Made by a program: the position numbers and the translations under genes. DNA of 64,000 bases from contig NZ_JAFHKM010000002.1 in the NCBI RefSeq assembly GCF_016937515.1, forward strand, positions 3,901,001 through 3,965,000, given 5' to 3'. Each line of letters begins with the position of its first letter. The stretch's first letter is position 1. Of this stretch, positions 26,559 through 36,367 are shown in pieces. The stretch comes from Cohnella algarum. Its GTDB lineage: Bacteria; Bacillota; Bacilli; Paenibacillales; Paenibacillaceae. Below the pieces are notes generated by a model, which ran no database searches, was not told the origin of the DNA, and was given only the letters and a program-made list of their open reading frames with translations.

Positions 26559-27782
26559 ATGCTAAGGAGTGGGACAGTGATTAGATTACATGAACTTCAA
26601 GCTAGCGGCAAGAGTATCCGTGAGATCATGCGGGAGACGGGTCATTCGAGAAATACGATTCGTAAATATCTAAGAGCCGATGGTATCCCTGAACCCAATT
26701 CCCGCAAGAAAAGAGCATCAAAACTCGATCCATTCAAGTCCCTGTTGGATCAGTACTTGGCCAGAGGCATATTCAATTGTGAGGTGCTTTTACGCCTGTT
26801 AAAAGATCAAGGCTACAGCGGCGGGATCACGATCATCAAGGACTATGTGAAACCGAATCGTCCTCCAAAACAGGCGCCGGCAGTACAACGCTACGAAACG
26901 AAGCCCGGACAGCAAGCGCAGGTGGACTGGAAGATTTGCGAGTACGTTGATCTAAACGGCGATGTCCGGAAGATCCCTGTCTTCGCTATGGTTTTGGGAT
27001 ATTCCCGCCTGACATACATGGAGTTTTCGAAGCGCTGCGACATTCACAGCTTCCTACGCTGTATGATGAACGCCCTTGAGTATTTTGGAGGCGTTCCGAA
27101 AACGATGCTTACCGACCAGATGAAAACCGTCATACTCGGTATGGGCGATGATCGTAAGCCGCGCTGGCATCCGTTGTTCGAGGACTTCGCTGCAACCATA
27201 GGTATGGTCCCTAAGGTGTGCCGCGTGCGACGTCCGCAAACCAAGGGCAAGGTTGAACGTAGCGTTCAGTTCATCGAGCAGAACTTCATGCCGGGAAGAC
27301 AATTCACGGATCTCGGAGATCTGAACCGCCAGCTTCGGCAATGGTGTGACGAACAGAATCGCCGTATTCACGGCACAACCGGCGAAAGACCGATCGACCG
27401 TCTGGCCCATGAAGCGTTGGGGCCGTTACCAACTCCGGAGCGCTGGGCGAAGTACCGATTCGAGCCTCGGAAGGTCAGCCGGGACGGATTCGTGAGCTAC
27501 GACGGCGTACGTTACGGTGTTCCTTGGAGATACAACTGTCGTGAAGTGAAAGTGCGGGAAGTGAACGGCCATGTTGAAATTTATTTCGAGAAGCAGCTCA
27601 TCGCACGGCATGAGAAGAGGTACCGATCACGAACGCTTGTGATGTGCGAGAACCAGTACACTAACCTGAGCACTACTCAAGGCTATGCCTACCCAAGGCC
27701 TCAAGGAATACAAGTGCCCGAGCAGGACGTAGAGGTGCGACCACTTGATGTCTACGATCGCCTCATGGAGGTGGGCGCATGA
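26559..27782 (+). CDS. istA: IS21 transposase IstA
   Basis: A 407-residue transposase with N-terminal HTH (SIREIMRETGHSRNTIRKYL) and DDE residues in QVDWKICEY, LTDQMKTV and KGKVERSVQF. ATG 26559 has AGGAGG upstream; in-frame ATG 26487 is in the IS end. Overlaps istB by ATGA. Confidence 0.95.
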   Translation: MLRSGTVIRLHELQASGKSIREIMRETGHSRNTIRKYLRADGIPEPNSRKKRASKLDPFKSLLDQYLARGIFNCEVLLRLLKDQGYSGGITIIKDYVKPNRPPKQAPAVQRYETKPGQQAQVDWKICEYVDLNGDVRKIPVFAMVLGYSRLTYMEFSKRCDIHSFLRCMMNALEYFGGVPKTMLTDQMKTVILGMGDDRKPRWHPLFEDFAATIGMVPKVCRVRRPQTKGKVERSVQFIEQNFMPGRQFTDLGDLNRQLRQWCDEQNRRIHGTTGERPIDRLAHEALGPLPTPERWAKYRFEPRKVSRDGFVSYDGVRYGVPWRYNCREVKVREVNGHVEIYFEKQLIARHEKRYRSRTLVMCENQYTNLSTTQGYAYPRPQGIQVPEQDVEVRPLDVYDRLMEVGA

Positions 27783-28582
27783 TTGAACTCGAACAAGCTC
27801 GCCTCCGTCTGGAGGAACTCGGCTTAGACCAAGCTGCCGAGGCTCTCGACGCAAAGCTGGAGGCCGCTAGCCGAAACCAAAGCACATACCTTTCATTCCT
27901 GAATGAACTGCTAGAAGCTGAAATTCTGGAGCGCCAGCGCCGAAACGTCGAAGTACGGATGAAGCTTTCGCATCTGCCGTACCGACGAACGCTAACCGAA
28001 TTCGATTTCTCGTTTCAACCTGGGCTTGATGAGCGACTGATTCGGGAACTCGCCGCGCTAACGTTCGTCGGGAGGCAAGAGAACGTACTCTTTCTCGGCC
28101 CTCCTGGCGTCGGGAAAACCCATTTGGCCGTTGCAATTGCGATGGAGGCGATAGGACAAGGTTTACCGGTGTATTTTGTATCGCTGGCCCAGTTGGTTGG
28201 CGATTTACGGAAGGCGTACGAGGAAAACCGACTGGACAAGCGAATGAGGGTTTATCTTCGCCCTCGGATCCTCATTGTCGATGAGGTGGGCTACCTCCCC
28301 CTCGATCCGCTGGCTGCGAACCTGTTCTTCCAATTGGTCTGTGCTCGTTACGAAAAAAGCAGCATGATTCTTACCAGTAACAAAAGCTTTGGCGAATGGG
28401 GTGAGCTCATGGGGGACACAGTTCTGGCGACGGCCGTGCTCGATCGCCTCCTCCACCATTCCCATGTTGTGAATATCCGTGGGAACAGCTACAGGCTTAA
28501 GGAAAAACTAAAAACCGGAATCTATTCGGCACCAAGCGCGCAGGTGGGTCAAAAATATCCCGGCGCTAGTGGGTCAAATTAA
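27779..28582 (+). CDS. istB: IS21 helper ATPase IstB
   Basis: A 267-residue AAA+ ATPase needed for IS21 transposition. Walker A LGPPGVGKTHLAVA near residue 105; Walker B ILIVDEVGYLP; then ILTSNKSFGEWGE, the typical IstB signature. Coupled to istA. Confidence 0.95.
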   Translation: MIELEQARLRLEELGLDQAAEALDAKLEAASRNQSTYLSFLNELLEAEILERQRRNVEVRMKLSHLPYRRTLTEFDFSFQPGLDERLIRELAALTFVGRQENVLFLGPPGVGKTHLAVAIAMEAIGQGLPVYFVSLAQLVGDLRKAYEENRLDKRMRVYLRPRILIVDEVGYLPLDPLAANLFFQLVCARYEKSSMILTSNKSFGEWGELMGDTVLATAVLDRLLHHSHVVNIRGNSYRLKEKLKTGIYSAPSAQVGQKYPGASGSN

Positions 28583-28601
28583 TTCCGGCGTTGACAACCG
28601 G

Positions 28602-29327
28602 ACATTCGATTGGGATTATATCGCCGATGATAAAACAGTAACGCATCTGGATTACAGCAAGTTCAAACCGCAAAAGCTGGCATACAACGGAGCCAGCAAT
28701 AAAGTTTATGTGGGTGGTACTAACCATATCGACATCATCTATGAACTGTCTCTCGTTGTTCAAGTAGCCACATAAAGCAGTGATAGCAATGGCAAGTTTG
28801 ACTTTATCGGGTTTGATAATCATCAATCGTTGACGTTCGGCGTGAGCTATTATGGCAATGGCAGCACAAAGATATTTCAGGGAGAGAAGGGTGGACAAGC
28901 TTCCTCTTTAGCCAATAGCAAAGAATCGACAGGCGTTGATCTCTTGCCTCGTTCCATAGATGACCTGTATCGAACCATGTCAGATGCGATCATTGCAGAA
29001 CAGGCAATCTATACATTGAACACCTATAACAAATCCCTCTCAAAGGTTCAGCTTTATCCTCGTAAAGTCGAAACCATTGCGACTTTCAACAATATCGAGT
29101 TTGACTGTCTGGTCGCACATGAAGGCAAATTCTATGTAGCCAGCGGAACTACTATTTATGAAATCGGACTGGACGGCAGCCGCTCGATCTACCTAGACGG
29201 AAAAGACCTGACCTACAATGACGGCAACCCGATCAATAAAATCAGCCAGTTGAGTTTCGACAGCAATGGCAACGTTATTGTCTACGACGACGACAACAAA
29301 GCAATCCGTCGAATCAATCTTGTATGA
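28602..29327 (+). pseudogene. SLH beta-propeller protein, 3' part
   Basis: Continues the reading frame of 25450-26448 once the IS and one ACCGG copy are removed (KTIDR joins TFDWDYIADD). It encodes propeller-like strands (NKVYVGGTNHIDIIYEL, GKFYVASGTTIYEIGLDG, SFDSNGNVIVYDDD). An in-frame TAA at 28773-28775 (after QVAT) is a second lesion, so the gene would be truncated even without the IS. Confidence 0.8.
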
Positions 29328-29385
29328 CAGCAGGGAGCCGCGTGCTCCCTTCCCCTTTTCATACGATGCAAGAGGAGGGAACTAC

Positions 29386-30699
29386 TTGGGTAACAGCTAT
29401 TATTGCAAGAAGTGCCGAGCTGACCACGAAATAATGAGCCAAGTTGGCGTCCGGCATCTTCATCATACCCTTTCCGAAAAAGATGTCGCCAACTTCGTTA
29501 ATTTAGCTACAACCGTACCGACTTACGAGGTAATCAGTAATGGTATTCCGGGGGTATTTGAAGGGACTGATGCATTCGTTCGAGAAGTTGCCATCGCACA
29601 GACGCTTCAGCAGAAATTTCCGAATGTCGATGCTTTCAAGACGGATGAAGGCTTGAAGGAATGGTTGACGGAGCAGTTGCAGGGAAGCAACAACGCCGCC
29701 GCCAATGCACTGAGCCGCATTCAGGGTGACGCGGCGGGAGAAGTGGATTTCATCCGCGAAATGCAGGGCAATCTCCGCAATCTCTTCACGAAAATCGATT
29801 TCCCGCGTAATGCGGACGGCAGGATTGTCAGCAATAATCCCGGCATTGATGCTATTGAGATTAACCGTTTCACCGGAGATATTGTAAGGGAATATCAAGT
29901 CAAGACGCTCCGTTCCGCAGACAGCATCAACGAGACGCTAAAGGATTTTCTGAACAACGATCACTACAAGCCTACAACCGTGCTTGTCGGGCCGCAGGAA
30001 TTGATAGATCGTGCCCGTGAAATGGGTATCCCGAATCCGACAAAGGCAATGGGTACGCTTCAAGACAATATGGATTCCGCACATGAATTAAGCAACAAGA
30101 TCCTGCATGGGCAACTTGCAATTGGCATGACACCAGTTTCTGTGGCAGGGGAAATGTTGAACGGAGCGGCCATCGGAGCAGTCGTCTCAGTCACCGTATC
30201 GGGTCTCATCACTTATCTGCAATACAAGTCCGGAAAGATCACCTTTGACCAGATGAAAATGAAAATCGCAAAAGACGGTTTGAAAGGAGCAATCACCGGA
30301 GGGGCACTGGCTGGCTTATCATTGTTCATTCCGGGCGGCATCATCGGCGTTGGCGTCGGTTTCGTGGTCGGCACAACGCTTCGCCGGTTGCTGAATGAAG
30401 CATATGGCGACGGCATGTTTGGCGGCGTTCTGGAGACGACCAAGGCCGTGCATGCTAACGTGAAGCTGTTAAACAGCGGTACGGTTTACATAGCACAACT
30501 TACGGAGATAAACGGGCAGACTTTGGCGAGGGCCGTTTCAACGGTGGATGACATGATTGCCGACCGCGTACAGGCCGACAATATCTACACCAAACTGGAG
30601 CGGGATACCAAAAACGGTATGCGGATTGATTACGGTAGAAACGCAGACAGTATTTTATCCCGACTGGATATGTTGCGAGATCGAATGCGGGGGGAATAA
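29386..30699 (+). CDS. unknown protein with nuclease-like core and glycine-rich membrane pair
   Basis: 437 residues from TTG 29386 (SD AGGAGGG five bases upstream). The N-terminus has possible metal ligands (CKKC and HLHH, residues 7-27). Residues about 118-175 include GEVDF, GIDAIEINRFTG and YQVK, spaced as D-x-x-E ... Q-x-K, like a PD-(D/E)xK nuclease core; this is inference. Residues about 258-280 and 298-335 are Gly/Ala-rich hydrophobic segments (glycine-zipper look). I do not recognise the family. It is followed after 3 bases by 30703-31233. Confidence 0.65.
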   Translation: MGNSYYCKKCRADHEIMSQVGVRHLHHTLSEKDVANFVNLATTVPTYEVISNGIPGVFEGTDAFVREVAIAQTLQQKFPNVDAFKTDEGLKEWLTEQLQGSNNAAANALSRIQGDAAGEVDFIREMQGNLRNLFTKIDFPRNADGRIVSNNPGIDAIEINRFTGDIVREYQVKTLRSADSINETLKDFLNNDHYKPTTVLVGPQELIDRAREMGIPNPTKAMGTLQDNMDSAHELSNKILHGQLAIGMTPVSVAGEMLNGAAIGAVVSVTVSGLITYLQYKSGKITFDQMKMKIAKDGLKGAITGGALAGLSLFIPGGIIGVGVGFVVGTTLRRLLNEAYGDGMFGGVLETTKAVHANVKLLNSGTVYIAQLTEINGQTLARAVSTVDDMIADRVQADNIYTKLERDTKNGMRIDYGRNADSILSRLDMLRDRMRGE

Positions 30700-30702
30700 C
30701 GT

Positions 30703-31233
30703 ATGACACAAAAAGACGTAAATACACCAAATCTTCCGAGTAAACGGCAAGTAGACGAAGCGATTAGAGAAAATCCCCGGCTTGTCGATCAAAATCAGGT
30801 AAAGGCTATTGTACAACAATCCCTTTCTCAGCTTTCATCCATTGAGCACCGACTGGATCAGCTCGAAAATCAGGGAGTGATCGGGCGTGTCATTGGCTCT
30901 ATAACCGGTTCCACGAATAAGGAAATGATCGCTCTCATGAGAGACTTGACGCAGGCCCAGCAGACGACGATCAAGCTTGTCCTGACGTTGGCCATCTACC
31001 ACGCCCAAAACGTTACCGTCATGGATGAAATCTTGGGCGAGTTGGACAAGGCTAAAGGCTTACATACCCGGACAGCATCGCACATCGAATTCCTCTATGA
31101 TCAAGTGCAGATGATTCGAGACACGCACCGACCAAAGAATAAGCAGTTGGCCGGAAGGCTGGCTATGTTGGCGGCAGGATTTCTCGTAGCGGTGTCCGTA
31201 ATGACATATCTGTTTTGGAATCAATTCCTTTAA
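30703..31233 (+). CDS. unknown protein, coiled with C-terminal membrane anchor
   Basis: 176 residues: a Gln/Leu-rich coiled region (IEHRLDQLENQG), a Gly/Ser stretch (IGSITGSTNKE), helices, and one C-terminal membrane segment (about 152-172) ending FWNQFL. SD GGGGGGAA before ATG 30703. Same operon as the preceding gene. Family not recognised. Confidence 0.7.
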   Translation: MTQKDVNTPNLPSKRQVDEAIRENPRLVDQNQVKAIVQQSLSQLSSIEHRLDQLENQGVIGRVIGSITGSTNKEMIALMRDLTQAQQTTIKLVLTLAIYHAQNVTVMDEILGELDKAKGLHTRTASHIEFLYDQVQMIRDTHRPKNKQLAGRLAMLAAGFLVAVSVMTYLFWNQFL

Positions 31234-31271
31234 GTTGTCCCGTTTGATTAAACAGCCGAGGAGATGAAAAC

Positions 31272-32075
31272 GTGTTTTGCACGAATTGCGGACACAAGTA
31301 TCATGAAGATGAAAAATTCTGTGCTCAATGCGGAAAACCTGTAAACCGGGGTAATATATCCGGGAATGATCAACCGCAGAGCATGCGTCAACGTCAAGAA
31401 GTACCAAGGAAAAGGGTCCGATTCATTATTTCGGTTGCAGTATGCAGTCTGCTGATTACGGTCGGACTGACAGCAGGCATGTTTTACATTGCGGATAAAA
31501 TTGAGCCATCCAAGCCGCCTTTACGGCCAATTGTAAAGAGCGGCGAGACTTCAACCAAACCATGGGAAAACTTGGTGCCGGCAGAAGTATCGTATAAGGA
31601 TAAATTCGACAGTGCAGATGAATTGACCCAAGTGGCATTCCAAAACAATAGCAATGATGTCGCTAATTTATTGGCCGACGGAGCCGACCCTACTCAATCC
31701 AATGCCATATTAGTGGCTGCCGGAAACAAAAATATGAAAACCATGGAGCTTCTATTGAAACACGGAGCCAATCCCAACTACATGAGAGCAGGAAAAACGG
31801 CTTTGAATTACGCTGTAGAAAATGATGATATTGAAATGGCCAAGTTTCTTCTGGATTCGGGTGCCGATCCAAATGTAAGTACTGAATCGGCGATATGGAA
31901 AGCAGTGGAAAAAGGTTCAACCAAAATGGTCAAAATATTGCTGGACTATGGTGCCGATCCGAATCGAACTATCGTCAACAATAAATATTTGCTGCAATTC
32001 GCCAAGGAATCTGGACTGACAGAGATAGCTGACTTGTTAAAAAATGCTGGAGCAAAAGAGAGCAAACGAGGTTAG
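31272..32075 (+). CDS. zinc-ribbon, transmembrane, ankyrin-repeat protein
   Basis: 267 residues from GTG 31272 (SD GAGGAGA). The N-terminal zinc ribbon CTNC...CAQC (residues 3-21) is followed by one membrane helix (about 54-77). Four or five ankyrin repeats follow (motifs LLLKHGANPN, FLLDSGADPN, ILLDYGADPN), which would lie outside the cell if the N-terminus is inside. Third gene of the module; function unknown. Confidence 0.8.
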   Translation: MFCTNCGHKYHEDEKFCAQCGKPVNRGNISGNDQPQSMRQRQEVPRKRVRFIISVAVCSLLITVGLTAGMFYIADKIEPSKPPLRPIVKSGETSTKPWENLVPAEVSYKDKFDSADELTQVAFQNNSNDVANLLADGADPTQSNAILVAAGNKNMKTMELLLKHGANPNYMRAGKTALNYAVENDDIEMAKFLLDSGADPNVSTESAIWKAVEKGSTKMVKILLDYGADPNRTIVNNKYLLQFAKESGLTEIADLLKNAGAKESKRG

Positions 32076-32109
32076 ATATACGATAAATATGGCTGGGTTT
32101 TACATTACG

Positions 32110-32136
32110 GGCTGAACTTGATGGTTCGGCTTTTTC
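32110..32136 (+). terminator. terminator of the three-gene module
   Basis: GCTGAAC (32111-32117) pairs with GTTCGGC (32124-32130, one G-U), then TTTTT. The remaining 300 bases to the helicase gene show no convincing gene. Confidence 0.7.
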
Positions 32137-32441
32137 TGTGTTACGTTACAATTCATCAAGATTAACGATATATAGAATATTGATTAGCCGACAGTAACCA
32201 TTCATCGATTGACTTTGTGGACTTTTGGCTTGTTTCATTGGGATTCTTTCCCTGGGTAAGGCGGTGCTGAGGTCGAAACATCCATTTTTTCAAGTTTACC
32301 ACCCAATTCACGTTACAAAAGTCATCATCGAACAATATATTTCCTCAAATAGGAAATCAGAACTACTTCAAACAAGGAATTTCAGTGGGGGATGTCGAAT
32401 AGGAAAAGTTGCGTGGTTTCGGGCGGAACAAGAGGTGAACT

Positions 32442-35400
32442 ATGGAAATCATCAATAATATCGACAATCTTCTCGGCGAAAATTTGAAACTTGAAGTTCG
32501 CAAAGGCAGCAAAGTATCGATTGCTGCATCATGCTTCTCCATTTATGCATATGAAGCCTTAATGAAAGAACTGAATCAGGTGGAAGAAGTCCGGTTCATC
32601 TTTACCTCTCCCACCTTTATTGCGGATAGCATAAAAAAGGAGAAGCGGGAATTTTACATCCCGAAACGGAACCGGGAAAAAAGCTTGTACGGCACCGAAT
32701 TTGAAATCCGGCTCAAAAACGAATTGACACTCAAAGCGATTGCAAAAGAGTGCAGTGACTGGATTCGTAAAAAAGTCACGTTCAAATCGAACCGTACTTC
32801 AGGTTCAATGCAAGGCATGCTGAATGTGCAGACTGCAAACAATGCTGTCACCTATATGCCGATCGATGGCTTTACGACCGTTGATCTTGGTTATGAAAAG
32901 GGCAATGCTCTCTCCAAGATGGTGAACAAGTTCACAGAAGCTCCGTTTACCAAAATGTATTTCGATCTGTTCGATCAGGTATGGAATGACAAAAGCAAGC
33001 TTGAAGATGTCACGAACCAGGTTGTGGAGCATATTTCATCGGTGTATAAAGAGAACTCTCCGGAGTTCATTTACTATGTCATTTTGTACAATATTTTCAA
33101 CGAGTTCCTATCGGATATCACAGAAGACATATTGCCCAACGAAGCAACTGGATTCAAAGAGACGGAAATCTGGAAACGTCTCTATCACTTCCAGAAAGAT
33201 GCGGTTCTTGGTGCGATTAATAAACTGGAAAAATACAATGGATGCATCCTGGCAGACAGCGTCGGTCTGGGAAAAACATTCACGGCTCTTGGCATCATTA
33301 AATACTATGAACTTCGCAACAAGTCCGTATTGTTGTTATGTCCCAAGAAACTCGGCGACAACTGGCTTACCTATAAACAGAATGTAACCAACAATATTTT
33401 GTATGCTGACCGATTCCGCTATGATGTACTCTACCATACGGACATATCGCGGGAAAGAGGCAAATCAAACGATATCCCGCTTGACCGGTTGAATTGGGGC
33501 AATTACGATCTGCTCGTCATTGATGAGTCGCATAATTTCCGTAACAACGAAGCCAAGAAAGATAAAGAGACGCGGTATCAGAAGCTGATGCGGAAAGTGT
33601 TAAAAAGCGGCGTGAAAACGAAAGTGCTCATGCTCTCCGCTACTCCGGTGAACAACAAATTCATGGATCTTCGCAACCAGCTTGCCTTGGCTTATGAAGG
33701 AAATCCAGAGGAAATCAACAGCAAGTTGGGGACGGAGCGGGGGATTAACGACATCTTCAAACGAGCTCAGTCCGCGTTTAACCAATGGTCTAAGATGGAT
33801 GTTGCTGAACGTACAACGGAGACGCTTCTTGGTATGCTCGACTTCGACTTTTTTGAGCTGCTGGACAGCTTGACGATCGCTCGGTCACGCAAGCATATCC
33901 AGAAGTATTACAAAGCGGAGGAAATCGGCGAGTTCCCAAGGCGGCTGCCGCCTCTCTCCAAGTTTTGCGATTTGACCGACAGAACCGATGTGATCGGGTA
34001 TAATGAAATTTTTATAGAGTTGTCCAGAATCAATCTCGGCATTTATGCACCATTCAAATACATTCAGCCGAGCCGATTGCGTTTCTATGAAGAGTTGTAC
34101 GACACCAGCGTAAGGGGCGGGAGCGGGAACTTCAGGCAGATGGATCGCGAAGGCAGCTTGCAACTCTTGATGCGGATCAACCTGCTGAAACGCCTGGAAA
34201 GTTCAGTGGAATCTTTCCGATTGACCCTTTCCAAGATTGTCTCCAAAATTGATCAGACGCTACAGCAAATCGAAGCGTTCGAGCGAAGCGGGAAATCCGA
34301 CGCTGTAGGTTATACCGATATTGAGGATGCCAATCTTGACGATGACGACTGGTTGGACGATGATTTCAGCATCGGGGATACAATCAAGATCAATTTGTCC
34401 GATATGGATGTTCTTCGCTGGAAAGAAGATTTGATGAATGATCACAACATTCTTTCCGCCTTGCTGACCGAAATGCAGAAAGTAACGCCTGAACATGATG
34501 CGAAGCTAAACACATTAAAGCAGGTTATTGATCACAAAATCAATCATCCGATCAATCCCGGCAACCGCAAAGTCATCGTTTTCAGTGCGTTCACGGATAC
34601 CGCGGCGTACTTGTACACGCATTTATCTGCGTACATGAAGGCGAAGTACAATATCGACACGGCCAAAATCGTCGGAAGCGATGAGAACAAAAACACCGCT
34701 GGTTTGCGGAATGATATCAGCACATTGTTGACTTGCTTCTCGCCTCGATCCAAGGAGAAGAAGCTGACCATGCCGGATGTCAAAGGCGAGATTGATCTGC
34801 TCATTGCTTCCGATTGTATTTCTGAGGGGCAAAACTTGCAAGATTGCGACTATCTGATCAACTATGACATTCACTGGAATCCAGTGCGGATTATTCAACG
34901 ATTTGGCCGAATAGACCGGATCGGTTCGCAGAACAAGGAAATTCAATTGGTGAACTTCTGGCCCAACATGACGCTGGATGAATACATTCAGTTAAAAGAA
35001 CGGGTCGAAAATCGCATGGTCATCATGGATATGACGGCAACCGGCGATGATAACGTTCTGTTCAATCAATCCAGCGATCTGGAATATCGGAAGCAGCAAC
35101 TTCATCGTTTGCAAAAGGAAGTCGTCGATCTGGACGATATGAACACAGGCGTCTCCATCACCGATTTGGGCCTGAACGATTTCCGCATGGACTTGGTGAA
35201 CTATGTCAAGGAAAACGGAGAACTTGATTCCGTTCCGAGCGGACTGCATGCGGTTGTGGCTGCTGACGAAGAGAAGGGAGCAAAGCCCGGAGTCATCTTT
35301 GTTCTTCGCAATGTCAATGAGGAACTGAATCCCGACAAGCAGAACCGACTGCATCCCTTCTACCTCGTCTATATGAGCGAAGATGGTGAAGTCATCACCA

Positions 35401-35696
35401 ATCATATGGATGTCAAAAAGACGCTGGATATCCTGCGAGCCCTATGCAGAGGGCAATCGGAACCGATGATGGAGGCCTGCCGCAGCTTCAATCAAGCGAC
35501 GAAAGACGGCAAAAAGATGGACATGTATTCCATGCTGTTGGAAGAAACAATCCGCTCGATTGTACAGGTGAAAGAAGAAAACGATCTGGATAGCTTGTTT
35601 AGTTCGGGAGGTACGACAGCATTGATCGACTCGATTAAAGGGATTGAGGACTTTGAACTCATCACCTTTGTCGTCATCAGGCAGGTGAATGCGTGA
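32442..35696 (+). CDS. PLD-like/SNF2-type helicase of a Type III restriction cluster
   Basis: 1,084 residues. Residues 1-160 resemble a phospholipase-D-like fold without a clear HKD motif. Then an SF2 helicase: motif I ADSVGLGKT, motif II VIDESHNFRN, motif III LSATPVNN, motif VI QRFGRIDRIGS. Such helicases accompany DUF4391 and Type III Mod/Res genes in other Bacillota. SD GAGGTG precedes ATG 32442. The C-terminal 300 residues have no motif I can name. It overlaps the next gene by one base. Confidence 0.88.
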   Translation: MEIINNIDNLLGENLKLEVRKGSKVSIAASCFSIYAYEALMKELNQVEEVRFIFTSPTFIADSIKKEKREFYIPKRNREKSLYGTEFEIRLKNELTLKAIAKECSDWIRKKVTFKSNRTSGSMQGMLNVQTANNAVTYMPIDGFTTVDLGYEKGNALSKMVNKFTEAPFTKMYFDLFDQVWNDKSKLEDVTNQVVEHISSVYKENSPEFIYYVILYNIFNEFLSDITEDILPNEATGFKETEIWKRLYHFQKDAVLGAINKLEKYNGCILADSVGLGKTFTALGIIKYYELRNKSVLLLCPKKLGDNWLTYKQNVTNNILYADRFRYDVLYHTDISRERGKSNDIPLDRLNWGNYDLLVIDESHNFRNNEAKKDKETRYQKLMRKVLKSGVKTKVLMLSATPVNNKFMDLRNQLALAYEGNPEEINSKLGTERGINDIFKRAQSAFNQWSKMDVAERTTETLLGMLDFDFFELLDSLTIARSRKHIQKYYKAEEIGEFPRRLPPLSKFCDLTDRTDVIGYNEIFIELSRINLGIYAPFKYIQPSRLRFYEELYDTSVRGGSGNFRQMDREGSLQLLMRINLLKRLESSVESFRLTLSKIVSKIDQTLQQIEAFERSGKSDAVGYTDIEDANLDDDDWLDDDFSIGDTIKINLSDMDVLRWKEDLMNDHNILSALLTEMQKVTPEHDAKLNTLKQVIDHKINHPINPGNRKVIVFSAFTDTAAYLYTHLSAYMKAKYNIDTAKIVGSDENKNTAGLRNDISTLLTCFSPRSKEKKLTMPDVKGEIDLLIASDCISEGQNLQDCDYLINYDIHWNPVRIIQRFGRIDRIGSQNKEIQLVNFWPNMTLDEYIQLKERVENRMVIMDMTATGDDNVLFNQSSDLEYRKQQLHRLQKEVVDLDDMNTGVSITDLGLNDFRMDLVNYVKENGELDSVPSGLHAVVAADEEKGAKPGVIFVLRNVNEELNPDKQNRLHPFYLVYMSEDGEVITNHMDVKKTLDILRALCRGQSEPMMEACRSFNQATKDGKKMDMYSMLLEETIRSIVQVKEENDLDSLFSSGGTTALIDSIKGIEDFELITFVVIRQVNA

Positions 35697-36352
35697 TGTT
35701 TCAATTGCCGTCAAGTACACTCGTAAACCGCAAAATTCCGAAGAACAAATTTTATGAGAAGCTGCATGCAAACCAACATCTGAAGGAATTGTTTACTGAA
35801 CAAGTCGAATCGATCATCTGGAAACACAAGTTATCCAAGGAGACGATTCGTCTCGATCCGAAAGACGACATTGAAGAAATTCAGATATTCGAGATTCATT
35901 TGAAGGAGCAAACCTACTCCCTTGACTTGCTGCGGAATATTGACAAGGCGATCCCTTATCCCATTTTGCATGTCTTAATGTATGATGGTCAGGCCAAGCT
36001 CGCTATCGCCTACAAAGAGCGAAATCAAACCGACGACAATCGGTCTGTAGTTCGTTCCTACCACGAGACGGACTGGCAACCGGCGGAGAGTATCGAGCTG
36101 GATATCCTCCAAGGACTCAATCTAAAGGTTGTTTATGAGAACATCATCCGTCAACTGGTTCCCATTAAGATGAAGCCAGAAATTGAGCTTTCAGAAGTTT
36201 TGGAACGGCAAGCCCAAATTGACAAGCTGACGCAAGAATGCCACCGGCTAGAGTCCAAGATTCGGGCTGAAAAACAGTTCAACCGCAAAGTCGAACTGAA
36301 CATGGAACTGCAACGAAAGAAGAAAGAGCTAAATAGACTTCTTGAAAGCTGA
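35696..36352 (+). CDS. DUF4391-family protein
   Basis: 218 residues from ATG 35696 (a GTG three bases upstream is also possible); the start shares one base with the helicase stop. Matches DUF4391 in layout: N-terminal FQLPSSTLVNRKIPKNKFYE, a central beta-rich part, and a Lys/Glu/Arg coiled coil at the C-terminus (about 160-215). Family members sit between the helicase and the methyltransferase in Type III clusters; the biochemical role is unknown. Confidence 0.82.
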   Translation: MFQLPSSTLVNRKIPKNKFYEKLHANQHLKELFTEQVESIIWKHKLSKETIRLDPKDDIEEIQIFEIHLKEQTYSLDLLRNIDKAIPYPILHVLMYDGQAKLAIAYKERNQTDDNRSVVRSYHETDWQPAESIELDILQGLNLKVVYENIIRQLVPIKMKPEIELSEVLERQAQIDKLTQECHRLESKIRAEKQFNRKVELNMELQRKKKELNRLLES

Positions 36353-36367
36353 ACAGGAGGTTCAAAG

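Larger units (their letters stand above)
26449..28596 (+). mobile_element. IS21-family insertion sequence
   Basis: 2,148 bases from TGTCACCGCCGG to its inverted partner (TGTCAACGCCGG read inward from 28596). Each end has two copies of a TGACCCACC-containing subterminal repeat. The 5-bp target duplication ACCGG is at 26444-26448 and 28597-28601. It carries istA and istB and sits inside the SLH gene. Confidence 0.95.

Noticed and set aside
32225..32458. 77-codon open frame before the helicase gene
   Set aside because: No ribosome-binding site or family resemblance, and it overlaps the helicase start.
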